Positions 1 to 9,623 are shown, counted from the stretch's first letter. The stretch: 64,000 bases of DNA from Candidatus Thioglobus autotrophicus (GCA_022448455.1 JAKUUR010000006.1:1-64000), one strand, 5' to 3'. A program made the numbers and translations. The notes: generated by a model not told the origin, from the sequence alone.

Positions 1-252
1 TTTTTCTTCGGCTTCACGAGCCCTTTCTTCAGCTTCCTCTTGTTGTTCTTCAGCTTCCTTGGCTTTAGCTTCTTCAGTCTTTCGTTTTTCTTCGGCTTCA
101 CGAGCCCTTTCTTCAGCTTCCTCTTGTTGTTCTTCAGCTTCCTTGGCTTTAGCTTCTTCAGTCTTTCGTTTTTCTTCGGCTTCACGAGCCCTTTCTTCAG
201 CTTCCTCTTGTTGTTCTTCAGCTTCCTTGGCTTTAGCTTCTTCAGCTTTTCT
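1..252 (-). repeat. Three tandem 84-bp repeats inside tolA
   Basis: Units at 1-84, 85-168 and 169-252. The first two are identical and the third diverges only in its last ten or so bases. Each encodes 28 residues of a Glu/Ala/Lys/Gln-rich helix, so copy-number change keeps frame and would lengthen or shorten the periplasmic TolA rod. The array may continue left of the window. Confidence 0.95.
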
Positions 253-891
253 TTTTACTTCAGCTTCTTCTTTTTGTATAGCAGCTGCTTGTGCCAATAT
301 CTCAGCTTCCTTGGCTTTAGCTTCTTCCGCTTTTCGTCTGATTTCTGCAAAAACTTTTTGTGCCTTGGCTTTAAGGGCTTCCTGTTCTGCAATCTTTTGG
401 CTTTGTTTGGCGCTTTCTAAACGCTTTTCTTCATCTTTCAGTTTTTGTTTTTTTTGTTTTTCAAGCTCTTGTAAACGTTCTTCCTCAGCTTCAATAATTT
501 CATATTCAATCATTACTGTTTCAATTGGTGCAGGTTGAGATGGAGAAGGTTTTTTCTGAGTGACTTCCCAACGATCAATATTGCTATATACCAATCCATA
601 CAATAATATTGAATGCAATATAATCGCTGCCAAAAATGCAATTGGATGTTTTTTTGCAATATTGATCATAGGTTGTGCCATTGCAAGAATAAGACCTAAG
701 ATAAAAATTACAAACTTTTTTAGATATTTGAAGATAAATTTAGCAGATTTAAGAGCGAATGTTTTCAACGCAGAATCTTCCTTCTCTGCTCCTTCAAGGG
801 ACTCTGAAGGTTCTTTATTATTTTTAGTTTTATCAGGCTTACCGGGCAACAGACTCTTAAGAAAATCTAATATCTTAGCAACAAATTTCAT
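1..891 (-). CDS. tolA: TolA, cell-envelope spanning protein of the Tol-Pal system (C-terminus outside window)
   Basis: TolA links the inner-membrane TolQR motor to Pal and the outer membrane during constriction. The visible 297 residues comprise a charged N-terminus, two hydrophobic stretches (about 58-78 and 82-101), a Pro-rich linker near 115-125 and a long Ala/Glu/Lys/Gln helical domain made partly of exact 28-residue repeats. The C-terminal globular domain lies beyond base 1. It follows tolR by 13 bases in the order tolQ-tolR-tolA. The usual TolA has one membrane helix near its N-terminus; here the open frame adds about 70 residues with a second hydrophobic segment. Neither the far start (ATG at 891) nor inner ATGs at 681 and 669 has a clear Shine-Dalgarno sequence, so the start is uncertain. 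An inner start would restore normal topology. Identity rests on domain layout and gene order. Confidence 0.88.
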   Translation of the reverse strand, partial: MKFVAKILDFLKSLLPGKPDKTKNNKEPSESLEGAEKEDSALKTFALKSAKFIFKYLKKFVIFILGLILAMAQPMINIAKKHPIAFLAAIILHSILLYGLVYSNIDRWEVTQKKPSPSQPAPIETVMIEYEIIEAEEERLQELEKQKKQKLKDEEKRLESAKQSQKIAEQEALKAKAQKVFAEIRRKAEEAKAKEAEILAQAAAIQKEEAEVKRKAEEAKAKEAEEQQEEAEERAREAEEKRKTEEAKAKEAEEQQEEAEERAREAEEKRKTEEAKAKEAEEQQEEAEERAREAEEK

Positions 892-904
892 AATTAATAT
901 TCAA

Positions 905-1357
905 TTAATTAGGGTTTTCAGAGGAAAAACTGACTCTATCAACACCGTTGACTTTTAACTGCAACATTAAACTATAAATTGTTCCATAATCTGCAGACTT
1001 GTCACCTTTTAACACTACCACCATATCTGGGTAAACATTCATTCTTGCAATCACTTGATTCACAACAACAGTAAGTGAAACCGGTTCAGTATCGCCTATC
1101 TCTTCAATGCCCACATCTAACAATGAATTGATATAGTATCTATTTTCATCATCAACAGTGATTACGGTCGGCTGTGGCCCATCAGAATAATCAAGCATAG
1201 TGGCTGGACCTTCGGGCAAGTTAACTTCCATACCTTGTTCAATAATTGGCGTAGTCATCATAAAGATAACCAACAGCACCAACATGACATCGATATAAGG
1301 AACAATATTGATATCCGCATTAGTAGCTGGTCTTGCGCGCTTAGGTAATTCAATCAT
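905..1357 (-). CDS. tolR: TolR, proton-channel subunit of the Tol-Pal motor
   Basis: TolR is an ExbD/TolR-family inner-membrane protein that couples proton flow through TolQ to TolA movement. The 150-residue protein has a short basic N-terminus, then a single membrane helix (about 17-37) opening with the family signature NIVPYIDVMLVLLVIFMM, whose Asp is the proton-carrying residue. A periplasmic domain of about 110 residues follows. The length matches the family. The start overlaps the end of tolQ by 4 bases, which implies translational coupling. I see no anomalies. Confidence 0.95.
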   Translation of the reverse strand: MIELPKRARPATNADINIVPYIDVMLVLLVIFMMTTPIIEQGMEVNLPEGPATMLDYSDGPQPTVITVDDENRYYINSLLDVGIEEIGDTEPVSLTVVVNQVIARMNVYPDMVVVLKGDKSADYGTIYSLMLQLKVNGVDRVSFSSENPN

Positions 1358-2025
1358 TGTTGTCTTTGTATAATAACAAACAATTCTTCTACAAATGCAG
1401 TGTACTTATTGCCAATCTCTTCCACTTGAGAAACAAGGCGATTGTAGGCTATGGTTGCGGGAATCGCAGCAAAAAGACCAAAAGCAGTTGCAATCAACGC
1501 CTCAGCAATACCAGGAGCAACAATAGCGATAGTTGCTTGCTTAACTGAAGCAAGACCCATAAAAGAGTGCATAATTCCCCAAACCGTCCCAAAAAGACCG
1601 ATATAGGGGCTAGATGAGGCAATCATTGCAAGCACAGAAAGGCTGGAATCAAGTCGATCAATTTCATTACTTGCCGTCGTATTCATCGAACGATAAGCTC
1701 TCTCTGAGTTCATAATTAGAGATTGATTCGATGTAGACTTGCTGTGAGTAAATTCTTTGTAACCAGAGCCTAAAATGTCTTCCATTGCTGTCCTATCTGA
1801 GGCAAGAGGTGGCAGACCCTTGTACAAATTAGAAAGCTTACTTTCTCTCTCAAATTTTTGATGAAAGTTTTTAATATCGCTTGTTGCATCCATCAGCACC
1901 TTTTTCTTAGACATAATAACTGTCCAAGAATAAATTGACATTAGAACTAACACTAACATCACAAATTTCACAACCAGGCCTGCACTGAATATTAGGTTGA
2001 TGAGTGATAAACTATTGTCTTCCAT
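1354..2025 (-). CDS. tolQ: TolQ, membrane motor subunit of the Tol-Pal system
   Basis: TolQ is a MotA/TolQ/ExbB-family inner-membrane protein that forms the proton channel with TolR. The 223-residue protein has an N-terminal helix (about 12-34), a cytoplasmic loop, and two C-terminal helices (about 130-155 and 165-190) holding the family-typical stretches SSPYIGLFGTVWGIMHSF and APGIAEALIATAFGLFAAIPA. It overlaps ybgC upstream by 14 bases and tolR downstream by 4, the standard ybgC-tolQRA arrangement. Confidence 0.96.
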   Translation of the reverse strand: MEDNSLSLINLIFSAGLVVKFVMLVLVLMSIYSWTVIMSKKKVLMDATSDIKNFHQKFERESKLSNLYKGLPPLASDRTAMEDILGSGYKEFTHSKSTSNQSLIMNSERAYRSMNTTASNEIDRLDSSLSVLAMIASSSPYIGLFGTVWGIMHSFMGLASVKQATIAIVAPGIAEALIATAFGLFAAIPATIAYNRLVSQVEEIGNKYTAFVEELFVIIQRQQ

Positions 2026-2416
2026 TTAGTTCCTCCAAGATAACTTGCGGCAAAGCGCAAGGTTTAAAATTATTTTTAAGGACAGAAACTACCTTAACTT
2101 CCGCATTAAATAATACCGTATTTTTCTCTATATTCACTATTTTCTGAGCAAAAGTTAGGCTCGCATGGCTAACAGATTTAATTTCAGTATGTACTTCGAT
2201 TAAATCATCAAGAAAGGCTGGCAATAAATAGTTTGCTTGAAGTGACCGAACTACAAAAAGAGCAGAATGGTCTCGAGAAAGCTGACCTTGATCAAAGTTC
2301 AATTCACGTAAATATTCACTTCGACCACGCTCAATATATTTTAGATAATTGGCGTAATAAACCACACCTCCAGAATCCGTATCTTCGTAATAAACTCTGA
2401 CACTCAGCTTACTCAT
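2012..2416 (-). CDS. ybgC: Tol-Pal associated acyl-CoA thioesterase YbgC
   Basis: This is a hot-dog-fold 4-hydroxybenzoyl-CoA-type thioesterase of 134 residues. The N-terminal segment [20 protein letters not shown] contains the YbgC active-site Asp and the motif DTDxxGxVYxxxY. YbgC acts on short acyl-CoA/acyl-ACP and is almost always encoded directly before tolQ, as here. Its ATG overlaps the ruvB stop by 4 bases and its end overlaps tolQ by 14, so it belongs to the ruvB-tol transcription unit. Confidence 0.95.
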   Translation of the reverse strand: MSKLSVRVYYEDTDSGGVVYYANYLKYIERGRSEYLRELNFDQGQLSRDHSALFVVRSLQANYLLPAFLDDLIEVHTEIKSVSHASLTFAQKIVNIEKNTVLFNAEVKVVSVLKNNFKPCALPQVILEELNGRQ

Positions 2417-3441
2417 TTTCCATACAAATCTTGAGTGTGGTTATGGCGTACAACTCCTAAATGAGAAAAAGCAAGATCTGTAGCAACTCGACCACGCGGT
2501 GTTCGCATAATGAAGCCTTGCTGGAGAAGATAAGGTTCAATCATATCTTCAAGCGTTAATCTTTCCTCACCTAGAGCCGTTGCAAGGGTATCAAGACCAA
2601 CGGGCCCTGCCGAAAACTTATTGATGACTAGATTCAAATAATCTCTATCAAATTGCTCTAGTCCCGCTTCATCAACCTTTAACGTTCTAAGAGCTGCTTT
2701 GGAAATTTTTTTATCAATAATGCCCTTATTTTTAATATCAGCAAAATCCCGGACACGGCGTAATAATCTGTTGGCAATTCTGGGAGTTCCCCTTGAGCGT
2801 TTAGCAATTTCTTGTGCACCATCTTTTTTGATTTTGATATCCAAAATGGATGCAGAGCGCTCAATAATTTTTTTTAATTCTTTTATCTGATAAAAAGCCA
2901 ATCGATGAACTATACCAAACCTGTTCCGTAAAGGTGAAGTTAGCATTCCTGCTCGCGTCGTAGCACCAATTAAAGTAAAAGGTGGTAAATCCAATTGAAC
3001 AGAATGGGCTGCAACACCATCACCCACAAGAATATCCAACCTAAAATCCTCTAGAGCTGGATAAAGTATTTCTTCCACAACAGGATTCAGTCTATGAATC
3101 TCATCAATGAAAAGAATGTCGAAAGGTTCAAGTTTAGTAAGAATCGCCGCCAAATCGCCTGAACGCTCCAACACGGGACCAGATGTTTGCTTAATACCGG
3201 CGTGCATTTGCCTTGCAATGACATTTGCAAGAGTTGTTTTACCCAAACCAGGTGGGCCATAAATTAAACAATGGTCAAGAACATCACCGCGAGATTTTGC
3301 AGCCTCAATAAACACAGCCATCTGAGATTTCACATCGTCCTGACCAATGAAATCCTCAAAAGAGGTTGGCCTAACAGATGTAATCATAAGATCTTCGTTA
3401 CTTTGATTTTCACCGCCAACTAGGCTGTCCTCTTCAATCAT
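2413..3441 (-). CDS. ruvB: Holliday junction branch-migration helicase RuvB
   Basis: RuvB is the AAA+ motor of the RuvABC resolvasome. The 342-residue protein has Walker A ([11 protein letters not shown], about 63-73), Walker B/DEIH (about 115-120), the GATTRAGML sensor segment, and a C-terminal winged helix ending in a [17 protein letters not shown] motif. The length is typical. ruvA and ruvC are not beside it here, whereas many gammaproteobacteria have ruvCAB together. It heads the ruvB-ybgC-tolQRA group. Confidence 0.97.
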   Translation of the reverse strand: MIEEDSLVGGENQSNEDLMITSVRPTSFEDFIGQDDVKSQMAVFIEAAKSRGDVLDHCLIYGPPGLGKTTLANVIARQMHAGIKQTSGPVLERSGDLAAILTKLEPFDILFIDEIHRLNPVVEEILYPALEDFRLDILVGDGVAAHSVQLDLPPFTLIGATTRAGMLTSPLRNRFGIVHRLAFYQIKELKKIIERSASILDIKIKKDGAQEIAKRSRGTPRIANRLLRRVRDFADIKNKGIIDKKISKAALRTLKVDEAGLEQFDRDYLNLVINKFSAGPVGLDTLATALGEERLTLEDMIEPYLLQQGFIMRTPRGRVATDLAFSHLGVVRHNHTQDLYGK

Positions 3442-3580
3442 AAGTGATGGGATTGTAAGTACATGATTGGCTTCATTTTAGACCAATAGGTTCTAAGATT
3501 TATATAGAAAATATGATGAAACGATGAAATTTTTATAAAACTTTGATTAAAACATTCACAAAAAATATAACTCTTTACAA

Positions 3581-4000
3581 TTAATCATAGATCAGTGTTG
3601 CAATAATTCGTCTTGAGCCTGCTCGAATTCGGTGTTCACCAAGAATTATTCCTTGCCAAGTACCAAAGTTCGGTTTACCAGATGTTATTGGGATCGTGAC
3701 ATCTGACCCAAGTAATGAGGTTTTAACATGAGAAGGCATATCGTCTGGCCCTTCATAAGTATGCGTGTAATATTGCTTGTCGTTGCAAAGCTCTGAATAG
3801 AATTTTTCCAAATCTTTTCGTACACTTGGGTCTGCGTATTCATTGATACTTATGGACGCACTGCTATGTTGAATAAATAAATGAAGTAATCCTATTCGAA
3901 CCTTCCCTAAATCTGGAATTTGTCTAAATACCTCATCAGTAACCAAGTGAAAACCTCTTTCTTTTGATTGCAATATGATTTCAAATTGTTTTATTTTCAT
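3581..4000 (-). CDS. yjbQ: YjbQ/UPF0047 family protein (secondary thiamine-phosphate synthase-type enzyme)
   Basis: This compact 139-residue protein belongs to the YjbQ family. Diagnostic segments are LHLFIQHSSASISINE, DVRKDLE-like PSVRKDLEKF, the HTYEGPDDMPSH stretch and GTWQGIILGEHR near the C-terminus. Conserved His and Glu residues in these motifs bind a metal or substrate in the family. E. coli YjbQ shows weak thiamine-phosphate synthase activity, but the physiological role is not settled. It stands alone, 139 bases upstream of ruvB on the same strand. Confidence 0.9.
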   Translation of the reverse strand: MKIKQFEIILQSKERGFHLVTDEVFRQIPDLGKVRIGLLHLFIQHSSASISINEYADPSVRKDLEKFYSELCNDKQYYTHTYEGPDDMPSHVKTSLLGSDVTIPITSGKPNFGTWQGIILGEHRIRAGSRRIIATLIYD

Positions 4001-4233
4001 AGATATTAGTATTTATACTCTGGGTCAATATTAATAACCAAGAATTCTAGGAATAAATCTTCCTCAGCCACTTCAGGCTCCTATTTTTCCAATAACAATT
4101 AATTGTAGCTTACAAATCACTATATAACAAAAACATTATAAAAACTACCAATTGCCTAAGCAAGAGTTATCGTTAGGCCAAAATTGCACTGACACTGTAT
4201 AATTAACAGCTAAATTTTTTAACCTTTTTATGA

Positions 4234-5505
4234 ATGTCAAATATTGCAGTACTGAGTGTTAATCATCATCTAGCGACTGTTGCGATTCGAGAAAAAGTAG
4301 CGTTTGCTCAAAATGAGCTCGCACCTGCTATTTCATCACTCTTGTCAATACCAGGAATTAAGGCTTGTGTTGTCTTCTCTACTTGCAACCGTTCCGAAAT
4401 TTGTGTGACATATGATGTAGGTAATATTCGTGAGATTCTCTCAAAATTTTTGGCAACTACTCATGGTATTGAGCATTCCTTATTATTGCAATATGTGAGT
4501 TTTTTTGAAGGCAATAAAGCTATCGAACATATCTGCAGCGTCGCTTCTGGACTTGACTCATTAGTACTTGGTGAACCCCAAATATTTGGACAACTTAAGG
4601 AGGCTTATCAGTTTTCAAAAGAACAAGGCGCTTTAGATAAAATCCTTGAAAAACTTTTTCAACACGCCTTTACAACTGCAAAGAAAGTAAGAACAGATAC
4701 TAAAATAGGAGCTTTGCCAGTATCAGTTGCATATTGTGCTGTGAAACTGAGCGAAAAGATTTTTACGAACTTGGCTAACCAAACCGTCCTATTAATTGGA
4801 GCTGGTGAAATGATAGAATTAAGTGCTCAACACCTTTATAAGAAAGGTGTAAAGCGTATGATTTTTGTTAACAGGACGTTAGAAAATGCACAAACTATTG
4901 CAGTTACTTATGGAGCAGAAGCAATTAATCTGAAACATTTATCTGAACACCTCTACCGAGCAGATATCGTAATTTCTTCAACCGCTGCACCTGTTCCAAT
5001 TTTAGGTAAAGGACTTATCGAAACTGTTCTGATTCAAAGAAAACATCAACCAATGTTGTTATTAGATTTAGCTATCCCAAGAGATATCGAGCATGAAGCG
5101 AATCAACTGGAGGATGTCTTCCTTTACACCGTTGATGATTTACAACAAGTGGTTGATAGTAACCTCGAAAACAGAGATCAAGAAAAGGTTATCGCTGAAG
5201 AAATCATTCGAGAAAAAAGCCTTGACTTTATAGAGTGGCTAAAAAATATTCCCAATGAAGAAATTATTAAAAAGTATCGCGAAGATGCAAATCTACTCAA
5301 GAATGAACTATTGCAAAGTGCAATAAAAAAACTAGAAGCTGGATCTGACCCTGATCTAGTTGTTGAAGAATTAGCAGACAAGTTAACTAATAAGTTATTG
5401 CATACAACCTTTGAAAATATTAAAAAATCCCCAAAAATTAATCTTGAACAAGCTAAAGGTTCCTTACCAGTTTCAAAAAAACCTACCAATATTCATAACT
5501 CATGA
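4234..5505 (+). CDS. hemA: Glutamyl-tRNA reductase HemA
   Basis: HemA reduces glutamyl-tRNA(Glu) to glutamate-1-semialdehyde with NADPH, the first step of C5 tetrapyrrole synthesis. The 423-residue protein has the catalytic-Cys motif FSTCNRSEI (about 49-57), the specificity segment [20 protein letters not shown], a Rossmann domain with LLIGAGEM (about 188-195), and a C-terminal helical dimerisation region. The length is typical. prfA follows with a 4-base ATGA overlap, the classical hemA-prfA operon. A TATAAT lies at 4198-4203, but I see no convincing -35. Confidence 0.96.
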   Translation: MSNIAVLSVNHHLATVAIREKVAFAQNELAPAISSLLSIPGIKACVVFSTCNRSEICVTYDVGNIREILSKFLATTHGIEHSLLLQYVSFFEGNKAIEHICSVASGLDSLVLGEPQIFGQLKEAYQFSKEQGALDKILEKLFQHAFTTAKKVRTDTKIGALPVSVAYCAVKLSEKIFTNLANQTVLLIGAGEMIELSAQHLYKKGVKRMIFVNRTLENAQTIAVTYGAEAINLKHLSEHLYRADIVISSTAAPVPILGKGLIETVLIQRKHQPMLLLDLAIPRDIEHEANQLEDVFLYTVDDLQQVVDSNLENRDQEKVIAEEIIREKSLDFIEWLKNIPNEEIIKKYREDANLLKNELLQSAIKKLEAGSDPDLVVEELADKLTNKLLHTTFENIKKSPKINLEQAKGSLPVSKKPTNIHNS

Positions 5506-6590
5506 ATCAATCTATTGTCGCCAAGCTAGAACAATTATCCATGCGCCTTGAAGAAATTAATGCATTACTATCTGACCAATCCGTTGTTTCTGACCAAGAC
5601 CAATATAGAGAACTATCAATTGAGCACGCTCAACTAAGTCCCGTTAATGATCAGTACCAACAGTATCTATCAATCATGAATGATATTAATGCTGCACAAA
5701 AATTACTCAGTGAGAATGATCAAGACATAAAAGAGATGGCAGAAGAAGAGATAGCTTTGAGTCAGAGTAAATTGGATCAACTTGAGTTAGAACTAAAAAA
5801 ATCTCTTCTCCCAAAAGATCCTAACGATTCTCGCAATATCATTCTTGAAATTCGTGCAGGAACTGGTGGTGATGAGGCGAGTATCTTTTCAGGTGACCTT
5901 TATAGAATGTATTCGCGTTATGTTGAAAAAAACAAATGGCAAATAGAAGTTATGAGTTCAAATATTGGTGAACATGGTGGATTTAAAGAAATCATTGCTC
6001 GTATTAGTGGATCTAATGTGTACTCAAAACTTAAATTTGAATCGGGTGCTCATAGAGTACAAAGGGTTCCTGAAACAGAGTCACAAGGTAGAGTACATAC
6101 TTCTGCTTGTACCATTGCTGTTATGGCAGAGGTGACTGATATTGAAGAAGTGAATATCAATATGAATGATGTCAGAATTGATACTTTTAGAGCTTCTGGA
6201 GCTGGTGGGCAGCATGTCAACAAAACCGATTCCGCAGTCAGAATTACACACATCCCAACAGGTACTGTTGTTGAATGTCAGGATGGTCGATCACAACATA
6301 AGAACAAAGCTCAGGCTTTGTCAGTACTTGCTTCAAGAATTCTAGATGCGCAGCAACACGAACAACAAAAAGAGCAGGCTACTCAACGTAAAGAGTTGGT
6401 TGGTAGCGGTGATCGCTCTCAAAGAATTCGAACCTATAACTACCCACAGGGCAGAGTTACCGATCATCGAATTAATTTGACGCTCTATAAGTTGAATGAA
6501 ATCATGGAGGGTGACTTGGAGTCTATTATTGATCCGCTCATTGTTGAACAGCAAACCAATCAAATGATAGAACTTAACGACACCCTTTGA
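5502..6590 (+). CDS. prfA: Peptide chain release factor RF-1
   Basis: RF-1 recognises UAA and UAG and triggers peptide hydrolysis. The 362-residue protein carries the GGQ catalytic loop ([18 protein letters not shown], about 228-245). Its N-terminal coiled coil and decoding domain precede this. The segment [14 protein letters not shown] towards the C-terminus is typical of class I release factors. The start overlaps the hemA stop. prmC/hemK, often third in this operon, is missing; the next gene converges from the other strand with no spacing. Confidence 0.96.
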   Translation: MNQSIVAKLEQLSMRLEEINALLSDQSVVSDQDQYRELSIEHAQLSPVNDQYQQYLSIMNDINAAQKLLSENDQDIKEMAEEEIALSQSKLDQLELELKKSLLPKDPNDSRNIILEIRAGTGGDEASIFSGDLYRMYSRYVEKNKWQIEVMSSNIGEHGGFKEIIARISGSNVYSKLKFESGAHRVQRVPETESQGRVHTSACTIAVMAEVTDIEEVNINMNDVRIDTFRASGAGGQHVNKTDSAVRITHIPTGTVVECQDGRSQHKNKAQALSVLASRILDAQQHEQQKEQATQRKELVGSGDRSQRIRTYNYPQGRVTDHRINLTLYKLNEIMEGDLESIIDPLIVEQQTNQMIELNDTL

Positions 6591-7376
6591 TTAGCTTTTA
6601 TTTGGTATCAGCTGGGCAATAAAAAAGAAAATACCTAAAGTAATTACAATTGCTGGACCTGTTGCTATATCAAACTGGATCGAGCTGAAAAGCCCCAATA
6701 GAACGGATATAACAGAAACAACGACAGAACTAAAAATCATAGAAAGAGGAGATCCTGAATAAACACGTGCAATGGCTGGTGGAATTATGAGTAACGATGT
6801 AATCAAAAGCACACCAACAATTTGTACCGATACAGAAACTGCAAGTGCAATTAAAAACATAAATAGTAATTCATAGGTCACTTTGTTAATGCCCTCAGCT
6901 CTTGCTAATTCCTCATTCAAAGTTAATAGCAATAAACTTTTCCAATTCATCACCAAAATCACAACTACTGCAACCATCACTGAAAAAATCCAAAAAATAT
7001 CCTGACTATTAATCGAAAGAATATCACCAAAAAGGTAAGCGAAGTAATCAATATTTCGATCACCAACAAAACCCAAAACGACAATACCTACTGAGAGAGC
7101 AACATGAGAGAAAATTCCTAAAATAGCATCATTTGACCAAAAACCTTTCTGCTGCAATACAACAATAAGAGTTGCAAACAGAGCACCAACAATAACTAGA
7201 CCAAAATTTATGCCAAGGCCTGTTACTAAACCTAATGCAACTCCTAATAGTGCACTATGAGAAATCGAATCAGAAAAATACGATAGACGTTTCCATATTA
7301 CAAAACATCCAAGAGAACCCGCAATTACCGACACTCCTAGAGAGGCAGCTAACGCTCTAAGAATAAAATCTTCCAT
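6591..7376 (-). CDS. znuB: ABC metal transporter permease, ZnuB-like
   Basis: This is an ABC-3-family inner-membrane permease of 261 residues with about eight hydrophobic segments. Family features include the N-terminal stretch ASLGVSVIAGSLGCFVIWKRLSYFSDSISHSALLGVALG and the later segment VGVLLITSLLIIPPAIAR. Members import zinc, manganese or iron with an ATPase and a binding protein, neither of which is adjacent. It lies 15 bases after fur on the same strand, so the two are probably cotranscribed. Zinc is the best guess because ZnuB is the closest family I recognise, but the metal is not proven by sequence. Confidence 0.88.
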   Translation of the reverse strand: MEDFILRALAASLGVSVIAGSLGCFVIWKRLSYFSDSISHSALLGVALGLVTGLGINFGLVIVGALFATLIVVLQQKGFWSNDAILGIFSHVALSVGIVVLGFVGDRNIDYFAYLFGDILSINSQDIFWIFSVMVAVVVILVMNWKSLLLLTLNEELARAEGINKVTYELLFMFLIALAVSVSVQIVGVLLITSLLIIPPAIARVYSGSPLSMIFSSVVVSVISVLLGLFSSIQFDIATGPAIVITLGIFFFIAQLIPNKS

Positions 7377-7391
7377 ATCTATTAATAATCT

Positions 7392-7808
7392 CTAGTAGGA
7401 CTCTTGGCAAGTCTTACAAAGCCCGTAAAGATAAAGTGAATGGTCTGTAAGTTGAAAGCCGTATTTGTTTGCAATTTGTAATTGATGCTGTTCAATCACG
7501 TCATCTTGAAATTCAATGATTGTATTACATTTAACACAAACTAGATGATCGTGGTGGTCCACTCCACAAAGCTCATATACGGCTTGATTATTTTCAAAAT
7601 TTAGTTTATGAACAATACCAGATTCTTCAAATTGAGATAAAACTCGATAAATTGTTGCTACGCCAACTTCCTCTTGTTGTTCCATCAGCGACCGATAGAT
7701 GTCCTCAGCACTCATATGATGATTAGATGATTTCTCTAACACCTCTAGAATCTTTAATCTCGGTAAAGTGACTTTTAGACCAGCACTTTTTAAATCTTCG
7801 GCATCCAT
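7392..7808 (-). CDS. fur: Ferric uptake regulator Fur
   Basis: This is a 138-residue metalloregulator with an N-terminal winged helix (GLKVTLPRLKILEVLE, HHMSAEDIYRSL, GVATIYRVLSQFEESGIV) and a C-terminal dimerisation/metal domain with HHDHLVCVKC and a terminal CKTC pair. The HHDH motif and the two CxxC pairs are the metal-binding ligands of Fur. Head and helix motifs match Fur more closely than Zur, and divergence from bamE is the usual fur-bamE arrangement in gammaproteobacteria. znuB follows in the same orientation, which leaves Zur as an alternative. Confidence 0.9.
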   Translation of the reverse strand: MDAEDLKSAGLKVTLPRLKILEVLEKSSNHHMSAEDIYRSLMEQQEEVGVATIYRVLSQFEESGIVHKLNFENNQAVYELCGVDHHDHLVCVKCNTIIEFQDDVIEQHQLQIANKYGFQLTDHSLYLYGLCKTCQESY

Positions 7809-7860
7809 TTAAAAATCCTTAAGGTAAAATCCTATCAATATTTTAATCGTTTAACGAAAG

Positions 7861-8271
7861 ATGAAAAGATTAACTTTAATTGTACTTGCCTTTACGATTT
7901 TAAGTGGCTGTTCAAACTCTCTACTAAAAACTCCTGAAACGCTTGAGTTTCCAAAGTTTTCAATGCCAAACTGGCTTGATTTTTCAATGCCTTCAATTGA
8001 TATCTACAAACCAAACATTATGCAGGGCTCTGTCCTCGAAATTGAAGCTGTTGAAAAGCTTCAATTAGGGATGTCCAAGAGTGCCGTAATGAACTTAATT
8101 GGGTCGCCGAGTATTATTGACCCCTTTCATCAATATCAATGGGATTACATCCATCATTCAACTGTCAATGGTGAACAAGTGACACATTATCGTTTAAGGT
8201 TAATTTTTGATGAAGATATTCTAGCAGAAATTGATAAAAGTGAACTAGGTGGCTTAACCGATAATCAATAA
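7861..8271 (+). CDS. bamE: Outer-membrane assembly lipoprotein BamE
   Basis: BamE is a small lipoprotein of the BAM complex that inserts beta-barrel proteins into the outer membrane. The 136-residue precursor has a type II signal peptide with lipobox LSGC (Cys about residue 17). It also has the SmpA/OmlA core with IEAVEKLQLGMSKSAVMNLIGSPSIIDPF and YQWDYIHHS followed by LIFDED. It diverges from fur across only 52 bases. Confidence 0.93.
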   Translation: MKRLTLIVLAFTILSGCSNSLLKTPETLEFPKFSMPNWLDFSMPSIDIYKPNIMQGSVLEIEAVEKLQLGMSKSAVMNLIGSPSIIDPFHQYQWDYIHHSTVNGEQVTHYRLRLIFDEDILAEIDKSELGGLTDNQ

Positions 8272-8356
8272 TCAAAATAAAAATAACTGTCTGTAACTGT
8301 TTTAATACTGATTACGTTTTTTCGCCCTCGAGAGACTAATCCACTAAAATGATGTC

Positions 8357-8959
8357 ATGTCAAAATTAATCGTTAGTGATTTAACTTGTCAAAGAGGTTA
8401 TAACGAACTCTTTAGCAACATCTCGTTTGAACTAAATTCCGGGGAAATACTAAAAATTTCTGGAGCCAATGGTTCTGGCAAAACGTCATTACTAAAGATA
8501 CTTGCTGGACTCAACTCAGCAGAATCTGGCAAATTATCCATTAACAATAACAAGGTCGGTTCCTACGATTACCAGTCTGATATATTTTATCTAGGTCATC
8601 TCCCAGCATTAAGTCCCGAGCTACATTGTAAAGAAAATCTTGATTACCTTACTCAGCTCAGCATTAGTAGCTCTAATCAAGCGCTTGATGATGCACTTAC
8701 AAATGTTGGTTTAAAAAATTTCGAGTATGAATGCGCTGCAAATCTTTCTGCTGGTCAAAAAAGGAGAGTTGTTTTATCAGCTCTTTTTATAACTCAAGCC
8801 AAAGTGTGGCTTTTAGATGAACCTTTCACTGCACTTGATGCTGATGGTATCAATGTAATTGAAACTCAAATCACCAAACACTGTGATGATGGCGGAATTT
8901 GTGTTCTTACAACTCATCAAAAAAGTAACTTACACGGACTAAGGACTCTCACCCTGTGA
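8357..8959 (+). CDS. ccmA: Cytochrome c maturation ABC ATPase CcmA
   Basis: CcmA is the ATPase that drives release of holo-CcmE from CcmC during system I cytochrome c maturation. The 200-residue protein has Walker A (GANGSGKTSLLK, about 38-49), the ABC signature LSAGQKRR (about 133-140) and Walker B VWLLDEPFTALD. The length is typical of CcmA. The stop overlaps the GTG start of ccmB by 4 bases. Confidence 0.93.
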   Translation: MSKLIVSDLTCQRGYNELFSNISFELNSGEILKISGANGSGKTSLLKILAGLNSAESGKLSINNNKVGSYDYQSDIFYLGHLPALSPELHCKENLDYLTQLSISSSNQALDDALTNVGLKNFEYECAANLSAGQKRRVVLSALFITQAKVWLLDEPFTALDADGINVIETQITKHCDDGGICVLTTHQKSNLHGLRTLTL

Positions 8960-9621
8960 ACATCTTCATCAAAACACTTACAAGAGACCTAAAGATGTCG
9001 CTACGCAACCCATTTAGCTTTCTTAATCCTCTATTGTTTTTTGTTATTGCTATTTCATTGTTTCCTTTAGCAATTAGTCCAGAATCACACACTTTATCAA
9101 ACATTGCACCTGGAATTGTTTGGGTAACCTGTATGCTTTCAGTATTACTCTCACTTAATGCACTCTTTCATTATGATTATGACAACGGTGTTCTTGAACA
9201 GATGGTTATCTCACATCATTCACTTCCTCTTATATTGTTAGCTAAAACGATTGCTCATTGGCTACTAACCGGTCTGCCTATCATCTTGCTGTCACCCTTA
9301 CTTGGAATGACACTTTTCTTAGATGCTGAGAGTATCTATGTTTTAATGTTGACGCTGTTATTGGCTACACCGAGTTTAAGCCTAATAGGAGCTATCGGCG
9401 CCTCTCTAATTGTTGGCATCAAAAACTCTGGAATGTTGTTATCCTTATTGACATTCCCCCTTTATATCCCAATTTTAATTTTTGCCACAAGTGCTGTCTC
9501 TCAATCCCAATTTAATCTTCCGATTAATGGACAGCTCTATTTTTTAGCAAGCATACTGCTAATCAGTTTAATGACATCCCCTTTTGTAAGTGCTATAGCT
9601 CTTAAGGCCAGTTTGGACTGA
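8956..9621 (+). CDS. ccmB: Cytochrome c maturation permease CcmB
   Basis: CcmB is the six-helix membrane subunit partnered with CcmA. The 221-residue protein starts at a GTG inside the ccmA stop. Hydrophobic segments lie near 21-40, 50-70, 90-120, 128-150, 155-178 and 190-212, with the CcmB-typical FHYDYDNGVLEQ segment around residue 67. In most genomes ccmC-H follow, but here the next gene is metK with its own promoter. The remaining ccm genes must therefore be elsewhere or absent. Confidence 0.92.
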   Translation: MNIFIKTLTRDLKMSLRNPFSFLNPLLFFVIAISLFPLAISPESHTLSNIAPGIVWVTCMLSVLLSLNALFHYDYDNGVLEQMVISHHSLPLILLAKTIAHWLLTGLPIILLSPLLGMTLFLDAESIYVLMLTLLLATPSLSLIGAIGASLIVGIKNSGMLLSLLTFPLYIPILIFATSAVSQSQFNLPINGQLYFLASILLISLMTSPFVSAIALKASLD

Positions 9622-9623
9622 GC

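Noticed and set aside
40..538. Two long overlapping plus-strand open frames rich in Ser, Phe and Leu
   Set aside because: They are antisense to the tolA repeat region; their composition simply mirrors Glu/Ala/Lys codons on the other strand.
560..958. Plus-strand open frame of about 130 codons
   Set aside because: It is antisense to the start of tolA and overlaps tolR, has no recognisable domain, and the minus-strand genes explain the region.
7392..7808. Zur rather than Fur
   Set aside because: The DNA-binding and HHDH segments match Fur, and divergence from bamE is the usual fur locus; the znuB neighbour keeps some doubt, so it is listed as a finding.
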